A DNA stretch of 64,000 nt from Bigelowiella natans CCMP2755. Its lineage: Eukaryota > Cercozoa > Chlorarachniophyceae. A model generated the notes under the pieces. That model was not told the origin of the DNA. It did not search any database and saw only the letters and a program-made list of their open reading frames with translations. The DNA is taken from positions 72,501 through 136,500 of the forward strand of contig ADNK01000874.1 in NCBI GenBank assembly GCA_000320545.1, written 5' to 3'. Positions 51,663 to 63,338 of the stretch are shown one piece after another. A program made the position numbers and the translations under genes. How positions within the stretch are numbered: position 1 is the stretch's first letter; every line of letters starts with the position of its first letter.

Positions 51663-54600
51663 CGAATTCACTTTTTGCGATGACACTATAGGGGCAGACT
51701 TTCGAGATATACGTAATTCCTGAAGTGAAGGAGGTGATTCGTCGAGAAGTCACCGACAGGAAGACTGTGAAAATGCTAAAGCCTTCTGGGTTGGAGAAGA
51801 GATTGGAGGAAATATGTGCCTGGTTGGTATTGAACCAACTGAAAATACAAAAGACGCAGTTCCAACAATTGTGTGTGCAAAATATTCAAAATGTACTTAG
51901 AAAGCGTGCATTTGGAGCACTCCTGGAAAATCCATCAAGTGTACCTCACAACGCGTATAAACGATTAGAAAAAGGAGAGTTCAAAGATACACAGGCAGCT
52001 GGTAGAAAGAGTAACTTTTATCTCGCAAAGTCGCTCGATCTTTTGCGCCAGCCAATCAATTTTGATATAGCCGACAAAGTGCCCGACAACGAAAACACGT
52101 TGGATTTGATGAATAAGGAAATAGAGAAGTGGAAAGCACCATTTATGTTGGACTCCAACGGTCGGGAACTCAAGGATGACAAGCAGCAGATTGACGGTGT
52201 TATTAAAGGGCTAGAATCTCTCTCTCAATCGGAGAATGTTGAAGAAGGCAAAGACCAGAGCAATGCTAAAAAAAGATCATTTCAGGGTGAGATGGTTCAA
52301 GAACAAGAGATCGAGCAAGAATCAAGGAAGGAAGAGGAGAGGGAGAGAGAAATCGAGATCGAAAAATATAGAGAGCTTGCTTACAGCCGCGACAATGAAG
52401 AACAAAAGGCATGGCAATGGTCTAGACTCGCAGATCCTAATCAAGCAGGTCTGGATTATAAAAAGCCACCGGAGGAAAAAAAACAAGATCCAATCGAACT
52501 CAAAGCTAAACCTCAATTACGATTCCATGACTTTTCACTCGTACTCGGCAACAAGCTGCTTCAGCATGATAAGACGACCCCAATTGCAATCGGCAACGCC
52601 CTAAAAGCGAAGGTTGTGGGTCTTTACTTCAGCGCTAGTTGGTGCAAACCCTGTCAGAATTTCACTCCAAAGTTGGTGAAAGCTTACGAAGCTCTTAAGA
52701 AAAGGGGGGAAAAGTTCGAAATCGTGCTGGTTTCTGGTGACAAAAACATTGAATCATTCCATCGATACAGGCTCAAAGTGCCAGGATTCTCTATTCCAAT
52801 GGAGGGGAAGAATCAAATGATCAAAAAGGTGATGAACCATTTCAATTGCAGTGGGTACCCTACTCTCATTATCTTAAATGGACTCACCGGTAATGTTATT
52901 TGCGGCAACGCCCGTGGTGCTGTGGCAAGAGATCCAGAAGGAAATAAATTTCCCTGGGGAAATACTAGTGATGTGAAAAGTATTAATCAACTGGATATAA
53001 AACGACCCAAACAAGAAGAGGCGATGTTTTACGAAGCAAGCAAGTTTCACCTTCTGAACAAAAAGCCCCTTAAGTTCAATGACCAGCTGTATTTCTCCGA
53101 AAACTACTACCGCAGAGCTTGGTCGTTGGTGTCCGAACGTCGACTTAAAAATGTGTGCATAATGTTGGAATGGATCCCAGATGTCTTCGCCGTTGAAAAA
53201 GAAAACGAATCAAAGGGAACTCAGGCGACAACAAATGGCAACGAGCGCAAAAATGGTGCAGGTGCGCAGTCACCCAAATCTAGGCGTCAAAGAGGCAACT
53301 TGAGCCCAAGACAGAGAAATTTCCTAGAAAAGGCCTTCGAAGCGCTCGATCTCGATGGAAATGGTACTATTTCCTCGGATGAAGTTGTTGGACTTGTTAG
53401 AGCTTTGAACCGGGCTCCGCAAATACCGGGCTTAATGGAATCTACAGACGAAAAGTTGATGCAAAGACCTGATAGGACCCCAATGTTCTCGCTCAAAAAA
53501 TTGAGACAGCTTATGGAACGTATGAGGCAGGGTGATGAAGTAAAGGAGCATGCTTCACAGGAAGAAAAATTGCTGCAGATTGCTGACGTCAACAGAGATG
53601 GGCAGATTTCGTTTGATGAACTGGTTGGTTTAATTGAGAAAGGCAGTCTCAACGAGATGGAGACTGGTCGCTACTTCGTGTGTCTATCGTTAGCGGAGGC
53701 TGAAAGCATACGAAGAATCATTCATTTAAGAAGAGAACGAGGCATGGAACTTGTTGACAACATGGCCGGCAGCGATGAAACATCATCTCCAAACGTAGCC
53801 CTCGCTTTGTGGGTAATGGATTTTGCAATCAGAGACAGAGGAGTGGATGTGGGTTTGGATAAGGGCGGCATGCTTTTGGAGCATACAAGCAATTATTTCA
53901 AGCCTCCACGATCTCAACGAGATTTTGTCATTCAAACTCTTCGGTTCTTCAATGGAGACATGTTCTTCTCAGACTACGAGGCCGGTGTGCTCATCAAGTC
54001 ACTAAAAATGAATTCCGAGGTTGAGAGAAGGCAGTTCTTTGAGGATACCATAGGTCGTAGGCGTAGGTCAAGGACCCAGGTTATGGCAACACCTCTTGCA
54101 ATTACATTCACAGTACCAGATGAATATTATCTAATGGGACAACGAGCAATGCGCCAACGTGTGCGGAATGCGATTCTCTCAAAGGGCTTTTTGCTTCGTG
54201 ATGCATTCAAAAAATTCGACCATGATTCAAACGGGTACCTCAGCCCAGCCGAACTTCATGGTGCATTTGAATATCTTGAAATCGCTGCTACCCCAGGAGA
54301 AATTTTACTTTTCTTAGAATCTATTGACAAAGACGAAAACGGACGCGTCGATATTGCAGAGTTTCTTGAGCAATTTGGGGCTAAGGACGAAGTTGAGGTG
54401 GCAAAAGAACAAAAGTTATTGACAGACATGAAATCTACCGACAACAAAGAATTAGATCTTACGAAGGTTACACCCAAGGAATTGATTTCAACACGAGCGG
54501 AGTCGATTGCCATTGTTCATGTCTCGCGAAAGAGTATGGGTTCAGTCTCTGTATTGAATGTGAGCGGCAGCGACACCTCCTTCAGGTTTTGGGCCCCTAA

Positions 54601-56119
54601 ATTGAAGAAGTCTACGAAGTCAGGAAGAGATCAAACCGACACAATCTGTTTTGGATACAACAGCCAACAGTCCAGATACGCATACGTTGCCACGGTGAAA
54701 GGTACAAAGCCAGCTCGAGCCCGAATCCTTTATAAGTTCTTTCCGACCCCTCTTGGTTTCACGTTGCTTGGCAAACAAAGCGGCCTTTACATATGGAAAC
54801 CAGTAGTGCCGGATAAGCAATATCTGGCAATAGGCTTGGTTGCAACCTCAACAAAGGAAGAGCCTTCGCAGGATCCTCGAACCTGCCCTATTCGAGTCAT
54901 TCGAAAAGACTTATGTCGCGTAGTTTCTGCACAATGGAAGAAAATTTCAGTAAAGGAAGAGAAAAGTGGCAAAGGTTTAAATTTCTGGTATAATACCGAC
55001 AGCGGACTTGTCATTAGTGGTAAAAAGGATATTAATTCCCTCCCTGCGCTTCACAGTCCGATTCCAGGTAGAACTGAAGAGCGCGTTTTTGTCGAGAACA
55101 GAGAAGGCTTCAGCGTCGTGGCACACAATGTCGCAAAAGAAGCAAGTGACATTCTTGATGCTGATCCTACTTCTCAAGACGAAAAAAGTCGGCAGAATGT
55201 AGAACTTGCGTTGCGAAAGCTACACGAAGCTATACAACTGGACCCTGATCGCGAGGAGTATAAGGTTGAGGCCGCCAGAGCCCTAAACAGACTGAACCAA
55301 CCAGTTGACGCATTAGATCAGATCATGGAAGTCATGGCTGAATCTAGCAGAATTGCTTTCAGCTTGAAGGAGAAACTTGTGGGGAATGTCAAGTGTTGGC
55401 TCGTCGTCGTTGACAGCTTGATGCGCCTTGGAAGAATTTCGGAAGCTAAGGATGCAACTGAGATGGCCTTGAGAGAGCACAAAGCAAACCGAGACTTGAA
55501 TAGTGCTTTGAATGACGTTAAGATCACGCATGCCCTGGTCGGCAGAGAATGGGAATTCGTGTACACGAATAAAATTCTGGTGGTTATGAAGGAGCTGCCT
55601 TTCGATCTTAATGTTGGATTTAACTCAAAAAGAGGGATCTTAAAGTTCATGCCAGATGGTTCGGTGACCTCCACTGCAAATTTTGGAGGGGTAGGCTTAG
55701 GCAATGTGTTACATTTATTCGGGGGCTCTAGGACAGGATTTTGGTCAACATCTTTGAACACACCAAAGAATATTCAGATTGAGTTCGCCAGCGAAGAGAA
55801 AACTCACGTCTTATTTGACATGGATCTAACAGAGGAAAACGTTTGGAGCTCTCATCCAAATGGATTGAATGCCTTAAAAGTCGAAGAAAAAAGGGAGAAT
55901 GCTTCACCCGCCGAAGAAAAACAAGGAGGTGCTTCACCCGCCGAAGAAAAACAGGGGGGTGCTTCAGCAGCCGACACTAAAAGTGACGAAGAAAACAAGG
56001 AAGCTGCTTCACCCACCGAAGAAAAAGAGGAAGATGCATCAGCCGCCGAAGAAAAAAAGGAAGATGCTCCAGCAGCCGACACTAAGAGTGACCCCGCCGA
56101 CACTAAAAGTGACTCCTAA
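39718..56119 (+). CDS. Giant DUF3638/DUF3645-type protein with helicase-like, nucleoredoxin, EF-hand and VPS62-like regions
   Basis: About 18 exons. The first four (39718-39749, 39834-39903, 39963-39994, 40050-40305) are in phase; the largest are 45233-48718, 48892-50951, 51052-51420 and 51692-56119. Estimated length is about 4,800 residues. The amino-terminal half resembles the large DUF3638 proteins of protists and fungi (LLSYLTVPYMRIPLVLGFF, LHPLRSELNFPIG). A nucleotide-binding set follows: MGAGKTT, MDEVD, GFSGTPS, TTGMDIKQ and QGAYRMRGIGKGQ. The last exon adds a thioredoxin/nucleoredoxin fold with WCKPC, four EF-hands, a VPS62-like region, a helical TPR-like repeat region and an acidic Ala/Glu/Lys repeat tail. 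Exons between 40569 and 44250 are only partly traced. The role is unknown; calcium binding and redox activity are predicted from intact motifs. Fungal relatives carry ubiquitin-related labels that I cannot support here. Confidence 0.85.
40412..40441. repeat. (TA)n intronic microsatellite
   Basis: About 15 TA units in an early intron of the giant gene. Confidence 0.85.
42232..42269. repeat. (CA)n intronic microsatellite
   Basis: About 17 CA units in an intron of the giant gene, upstream of the exon that starts near 42332. Confidence 0.85.
48719..48891 (+). other. Intron with CA, GACA and GA repeats
   Basis: Donor GTACAC at 48719 and acceptor CTCTTCAG at 48891 split the DUF3638 coding region. 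The repeats are open in frame, so an uncorrected ORF call adds a false RERERER tail. Confidence 0.85.
48999..51420 (+). other. Helicase-like NTPase motif set within the giant protein
   Basis: In order: P-loop MGAGKTT (about 49005-49027), acidic MDEVD (49431-49445), SGTP (about 50785-50800), TTGMDIKQ (about 51304) and QGAYRMRG (51388-51411). Order and content match motifs I, II, III, V and VI of superfamily 2 ATPases. The spacing of about 600 residues between motifs II and III-VI is long. The assignment is by motif reading only. Confidence 0.6.
51617..51661. repeat. (TA)n intronic microsatellite
   Basis: About 22 TA units in the last intron (51421-51691) of the giant gene. Confidence 0.85.
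52600..52960 (+). other. Nucleoredoxin-like thioredoxin domain of the giant protein
   Basis: Reads VVGLYFSASWCKPCQNFTPK, then EIVLVSGDKNIESF and GYPTLIILNG, matching the nucleoredoxin/tryparedoxin pattern. Both active-site cysteines are present (52643-52645 and 52652-52654), so redox activity is plausible. Confidence 0.85.
53348..54361 (+). other. Four EF-hand calcium-binding loops in two pairs
   Basis: Loops at 53348-53383 (DLDGNGTISSDE), 53585-53620 (DVNRDGQISFDE), 54218-54253 (DHDSNGYLSPAE) and 54326-54361 (DKDENGRVDIAE). Each has acidic or oxygen ligands at positions 1, 3, 5, 9 and Glu at 12, so all four look competent to bind calcium. Confidence 0.92.
55870..56116 (+). repeat. Carboxy-terminal SPAEEK repeat tail
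   Basis: Imperfect repeats of about 11 residues (SPAEEKQGGA, SAADTKSD, SPTEEKEEDA) at the end of the giant protein. They come from a degenerate DNA repeat of about 33 bp; the region is acidic and likely disordered. Confidence 0.85.
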
Positions 56120-57441
56120 AACTTTGAAGATCGACCTTGATGATGCAACTGTGCCGACGACTAGAATGTGACGAGACAAATGGGGATTGCCATTTTAGAC
56201 AATGTTGACAGTCAGTGATGTTTCAGATGCTGTTAGTCTACACCTGTTCATTTAGACATGGTTATCATTGTTATAAAATCAGTCGCGCGAACAAATCGGG
56301 CTCACAAAGCCATGCTAGCAAGTTAGCGCGTACGTCATTCTGGTCATACTGTTACATGCGCAGCACTTGCCGTGGCAGCCGCATGTTTGCAGAAGCTCAT
56401 GCACATGCAACCACATGCTGTTGATCTCATTACGTACATGACATGAACATGCTAGCAGCATGAAGTGGGTCAGAAAGCATGCAGCGCTAGAGAGCTGCAT
56501 CTTGTCTCAGCTAGTTAGGCTATGTAGATCGATGCGTAGCATGCATTGCATGGTCATCAGTGTGCAGAATGCATGCATGCACACCCATGCTAGCATGCCA
56601 CATGCAGCTATGTAGCTGCAACCAACAGCCCAGTTACCCAAATGTGCATGCTATACGGTACATGACATGCATGATGACCACATTAGCTGCTGTGCACATG
56701 CACATATTGCATGCGTTTTTTTTTCACAGCATCTAAAATTGATGTAGCATGGCTTTCTAGTTGGTAAATATTACATGAACATTACGAAGGATCGAAGCTT
56801 GCTTGTATGCAATTGCACAGCTGAAAATTATAATAGCTATGCTATTTTCTGGCTTATTCAGTGAATAGTTTTGATCGTAGACCAAGCTTCCACCTCATCA
56901 GAACAGTTTGTTCATCTCCTTCCTCCCTTTCTTCCTTTACCACCTTGAAAAGACGAAAATATTTTAGTATAGTAGCTACACATATTGTCGCTGCACACTT
57001 AACCTTTCCTCTTGCCAATCGTTACCACAGACTCAAACGCACGTTTCGCTCTGAACATGAAATGAAATTATGTGATGATATGTTACCAGTATCGATATCA
57101 TCATCATCATCATCATCACCACCACCAACATCATCATCATCATTATGATCATCGCCTGTTAGATTGTGATGACATTGCGCATGCACCCTGCCTTCTTGCT
57201 TCTGCGCTCACTTTTTCACAACATCATGTTGCCAACTATCACCTGACGACTTTTCTTTTGTTAAGATGGGCAGGATTAAGCGGTACATACGCATAAGGTT
57301 CCACCGCAGAACCCTTTCTCTGATGACCGATTAGATATGAGGAGGGGGGCGGAGGGGGAAGAAGAATGAGAAGCGTGATACCCAAAAAACAATAACAGCA
57401 GCGCCAGCATTCCACTCTCGATTTGTGAAAAAAATGCCCTT
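56120..57441. repeat. 3'-3' intergenic segment with a CTAG/CATG island
   Basis: Between the converging giant and RRP12 genes. About 56280-56720 is dense in CATGC, GCATGC and CTAGC palindromes, with a perfect CATGCTAGCATG at 56586-56597 and near copies at 56311 and 56448. From 56720 to 57441 the sequence is AT-rich, with an (ATC)n run near 57095-57145; no exon was recognised. Confidence 0.6.
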
Positions 57442-58461
57442 TTAATTCTTTTTCTTTACCGTCACGTCGCCTCCAGCCCCTTTACGCGACTTGAATTTTT
57501 TGCCCGTGTGGATGTTCCTTTCGAGTAGTAGAGGGGGGAGAGTGAGCAGTGAAGGACCGAGGAAGAAGCAGGAGAAAAGAAGAAGAAGAAGACGACGAAG
57601 AAGGAAAGGAAGAAGAAGCATAAGAAGACAAAATAGCACCCCCCTACATTCATTTAAGAGTACCCTTATCATGATACTTCATTATAGTTGTTAAATAACA
57701 CCTTGTGTCACTTCTCGGTTGGAACTGTTGTCGATTACGTTTCTTCTTAGACTTCTTCCCTGTTTTAGCAGCAAAGTTTAATTTGACTTGTTCTCTTTCC
57801 CTTTTTCTTCTCCTAAGCTATTCCAACCCCCTCTCATACGAATAGACCACCCACCTTTATCACTTTTATTTCCTCCTCCAGTGCCTTTCATTTCGATCTC
57901 TTTCTTCTCTCTCCTGAGCTTCTTTATGATAAGTTTTCCATCCTTTCCAACCGCAAAATCTTGATCTTGATACGCGAAAAGGCAGAGAGGTACGTCATGT
58001 TCAAGCACAATAGAGTAAGTAAACAAACAACTTGTGTGCGGTTAAGGTGTTGTCATCGCCGGTGTCGTTTGAAAGGCTTCATCATCATCGTCATCAACAA
58101 GACGTGGTAATGAATAACGGTACAGGTAGCGCTACTTGTAAGGCCATCTTAGAGTGAAAATAGCCGAAGAAAGTTATAATTAATGAGAGGGCAATTCCAA
58201 AAATATCATCAAATACCAAGTAGTGCTATTGGCAATTCTCTCTTTCCATATCTCTATTAGTTCTCTCGGAGACATCAACATAAATATCTTCCTCCCCCTT
58301 ATTTAGCAAGAAGCAGTAATGAACAGCACCTCTTTCGTCTTCGTCTTCTTCGTCTTCTTTGTTGTTCTTCTCGTCAGACATCATCGCCTATTAGTTGTTG
58401 TGTAGATGATGCTGTTCAGGCTGCTCGCATGACATGTGTGTGTGTGTGTGTGTGAGAGAGA

Positions 58462-58503
<42 letters not shown>

Positions 58504-59415
58504 TGCTCTTTAATTCAAATGATGACCTCTCTCAGCCCTTGGGCATTGCCTCGGACAATGCGTTTAGCAACCCCAGGAGCTGCACCATATACACACAGCA
58601 CGCACACATAATATCAGCAGTAGCAAATAAATTAGATAGAGGCCATTTGCCGAACATGCCTCCTCGTCGATCATAGTTGTGCAGCACTTTTGTTAGCGAG
58701 GAGTTAACAGTTGTTTACCAAGGAAATCAATATCCGGGTCTACGATTGTCATCTCCTGCTCGTCATTGGTAACAGTACCGCAGTGGTATTCATTCAAACA
58801 AAAGTAGTAGCGGAAAACGAGAATAAATAAGAAGGAGAAAGGAGGGAGGAAAAGTAGCGGAAAACGAGAATAAATAAGAAGGAGAAAGGAGAGAGGAAGA
58901 GCTGATGAACTTGCTGCTGCCAAAACTAAGTATGGAAATGGTCATTCAATGGTCTACTACACAAACATCGCATAACTTACCGAAGCAGCAGCTGAGCCGC
59001 CCTTTCTTCCACTCCTCCTCCTAGGTTCCTCATACACCTGACAAGGAGGGGGGGGGAAGGGGGGGAAGTATATCAGATTTGATTAGGTAGCTGCAAGGAA
59101 AAGAGTTGAATGATTATGATAATTATGATATATTGTAGTTCTTGCTTTTCTTCTTCATCGTCATCATCGTTTCATAATCGATGCCCTAAATACAAATAGA
59201 AAAGCGTCTATCCAGCAGTGGTAGTTTAAGCAGCAGAGTATTACATCTTCGTTGTCCTCGACATCAAACAAGACCTCCTCCACATCCCTATACGTTGTAA
59301 CAATTATGATGGATGATGATGGATGGTGATGATTTGAGACAACAATGAACCTGAATTCATAGTTTATTGAGTATGTTTGTTGTTCTACCAGTCATTGCTA
59401 TTTCTATATCTACTG

Positions 59416-59446
<31 letters not shown>

Positions 59447-59568
59447 CTGTCCTCTTGTTTGCTTCGCAGCATAGCAGTACTCCTAGGAAAAGTAGCAAAA
59501 AAGCAGCAGTATCCCACATTCACGATATTGTCGAGGAGGGCAAGGTTTGGATGATCATGAAGTGGCGT

Positions 59569-59600
<32 letters not shown>

Positions 59601-59633
59601 AATATGCTATGAATGATTTAAAAAGAAGCGGAG

Positions 59634-59674
<41 letters not shown>

Positions 59675-59704
59675 TTTCCCACGCACTCAAAACTATATAA
59701 ATAT

Positions 59705-59743
<39 letters not shown>

Positions 59744-60973
59744 GACTTTTGCTATTACTACTACTACCGCCACCACCACCACTACTACTACTACTGCTCC
59801 ATCTAATGACTGCTATGATAGTAAACATATATCTAGTAGTAGGTATTAGCAGCTGGTACTACAACTACTAGTAGTAGTACTAATACCGGTCCATTTTGGT
59901 ATCTCCTACTACATCACGAATATCTATCGATGCCTGATGGGTATACGTATAATAATCTTGCTCATTACGATCATTGGTAGGTAGCACACAAGAACGCTTA
60001 TCATGTACGCCTTCTAGGCTGCATTCAATCCGAAATGGTAAGATCGCACACACACACTCACACACACACACACACACACTTTCGTATGTAAGCCACGCAG
60101 AAAACATGAAATATTCTCTCAATCTGCCTCTCTCTTCTCTTCTTTTCCTCTTTCTTTTTTGTTAATGTTATGACTGATCCTAATACTACTACTACAACTA
60201 CAAGCACTACTGCTACGAACTACTACTTGGGACTCCTTCTTCATTTCACCCCATCGCTCAGCTTTCTCTCTTGCCTGCAGTATTAGTCATTGGTGATGAC
60301 GACGACGATGATAATAATAATAATAATAATGATGATACTGATGCTGTGAGGATTGCAACACAACGATATAATTCAAGCATAAAAATACTACTATATATTA
60401 TCATCTTCCATACCTTCTTGGCGGTCTCTTTCCTTATATGATCGGCAAGTTTTTGGTGCTTTGGGGGCATGAGGTGGGTCAACGTATCAGCCCCGAAACG
60501 ATTTGCTAGAGCCTACATCGTAAACAACAAGAGCATCGTCTCACAACACAAGAACACGCCTCTGATGATGCGAAGGATCAGCTATGCAATCATCTGCATA
60601 GAGATATCCTCTTTTCCCCATATATTCTTATAGATGTGACACCAAGTGTTTGATGGTAGTATTGTGCAGGGAAGCAGCACCTCAAACGTCGATCGGATCT
60701 TTTGACGAAACAGGTTTCTCCCCTCGTCTGACCACCTGCACAGCCCCTGAGAAAGGAAGAGAAAGAGAAGGCGGCGTGTTGGAAGATAGTCAGCTGACAC
60801 GCCAACACAATGCTAGCAGATAATAACTCAGGCATCAACAAATAATAAGAAGGACAAGTGGTATGAGAAATATGCTGCGGTAGGTAACTTGTTAATGATC
60901 GATAATTAACATCGTGCAGCACCGTGGCTCTACTACAAGTATTCGTCGATAATGACATCATCATCTCAACAAC

Positions 60974-61004
<31 letters not shown>

Positions 61005-61103
61005 GCAATCATCATTACTAGTTTACTCATTACCTTGACCATGCTGGGCAAGAAATTTACTAACACATTCTCGTCCACTCTTATGCACACAACCTGTTTT
61101 AGG

Positions 61104-61135
<32 letters not shown>

Positions 61136-63071
61136 GATACCACCACCACCACCAGCACGTATTCTCTTCTTCTTCTTCTTCTTCTTCTTCTTCTTCTTCT
61201 ATCATGGCACATATCATGTCGATCATCACTAAATATATCATCGTCACCTTGCAGAACCCGACAACAGCTTTCACTACCTGATGGATTGTGGAAAAGGAGA
61301 GAAGAAAGAGTGCGGAAGATGAGGGAGGGGGGAGGGTGAAGGACAGAAAGAGAGAGAATTTATACATCCCATAGCAAAAAAACCTTGTGAGTGCTATCAC
61401 ACACATGTCATCGTTCATAACAAATTTATACAATCCCAAGCTACCTCTCTGTTGCGCTCTTCGAGGAGCTTGCACACTGCCGTCATTATCTAGTTATCGA
61501 TCACAACAAAGCTAATCAATGAATATTTATACATTCAAAGCGCTCATATCCTCATATATTCTAGGTCTTCGCAGTGCTCATCATCATCATTATCATCATC
61601 CTCATCATCGATCTAATATATGACCTTGTTCATCATTTCACTTGGGATCTCGTCGTTAAATTCATAGATGAGACGAGCAAGTACGCTGACTGTTGAACCC
61701 TGCATCCTAAGAAATAGATAGCGGCATTTTAACACACACACACACATACACACACACACACTCACACTCTCTTACACATACACACACGTGTTGACACGCA
61801 CTACAACACACCTTGGAGTTGTACCAGCCAAACCCGCATGTACCTGTGTAGATATTCAAAATAATAATAAAGAGGAAACAGCAGGAAGAGCAAGAACAAG
61901 AAGAAGAAGACAACAGAAAGTAGTGATCGAATAGCTCGTGGGCTTGGTACAATGCCGGTACTTACTATTACTATTACAACAACAACAACACGACTGCTTA
62001 CTGACCATGTAGATATATTCAGATAGAAGTGGGTAGCCTAACCACACAGAACACACGATGGAATTAAGACAAGAAAGGAGTAGTAGCAGTGGTAGAAGGA
62101 CACAACGCAACCAATGTAACAGCAGCAGCAGCAGCAGCAGCAACAACAACAACAACAACTCGTTGGGAGAAAATGGCATCCACCATCATGATGATGATGT
62201 TCAACCCAATGTGAAGGATCACATCGCAACCTTCACAATGATTTTCCATTTTTAGACACGTTAACCATTTTTAGACACGTACGGTGGCGTTGATGTGTGG
62301 ACAGCAGCTTGAGCTTCGAGACGTCAGCCTGATGAGAGCAAAAGACAATAATACCAATTAGACAAGGAAGGGGAAGGAGCGTATTTCTATCTGAGAACAA
62401 ATGACAACAAGCCCATCTAGAGAAAAAGCAGCAAATCCTTGTGAACTTCGGTGATTTGTAATTACATGTGTATAAATTACTACTTCAAACAAGTAAATGC
62501 TTAAAGTTACCTTTGAATCTCTTAATGCTTTACCGATGTTAACGGTTAGTGAATATGCAGATTCGCGAGCTGAATATCATCATCATCATCATCAATAGCA
62601 TTGTCGTCATAAGGACTTACTTCTTACATGCCCATAACCCCCCCCCCCCCCTCTCTTTGTGAACATTACAACCGAAATACATCATTGATGACATTGGTGG
62701 TAATTATCAAGTGTCATCATTTTCTGATACAAAAATGACTTTTTACACATGATCATCAAGTGATGGGTTTGTTACCTTTGTGGTTGGTTTCCTTTATGCT
62801 AAGAATAACCTAGTAGTAGTAACACATACATGCACCTGGAGGGAGGGAGGGAGGGAGGGAGGGAGGGAGGGAGTGATTATCAATGGAGAAGAAGAAGAAG
62901 AAGAAGAAGAAGAAGAAGAAGAACTTGTGTTTATCATTATCACGATCGTGTTTTCTTATTCTTATATTTATTGATTGTCGTTTTTGGTTCTAAAACAACT
63001 CTCATTATAATCATGGTTGCTATTCTGAGTCATCGCATTGTATTGCACAGGCATACACACACGCATATATA

Positions 63072-63112
<41 letters not shown>

Positions 63113-63304
63113 CCCCTACAAAAGATCCTATGGCTTGCAGAGCTTCAGGGTGTTTCTCTAGCCTAAGAACGAATAGATAGTCGTCGTCAAACTTACTCTA
63201 ACAACCACAACACATGCATGCTGCTAGGATGTTTCCGTGCACCAGTAGTACGTCGTACAGAAGGCATCTATTCTTTGTTTTGTTTCTCTATTCTTATCCG
63301 TGTG

Positions 63305-63338
<34 letters not shown>

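Noticed and set aside
55852-56103. Minus-strand Ser/Ala-rich ORF
   Set aside because: Antisense of the SPAEEK repeat tail of the giant protein.
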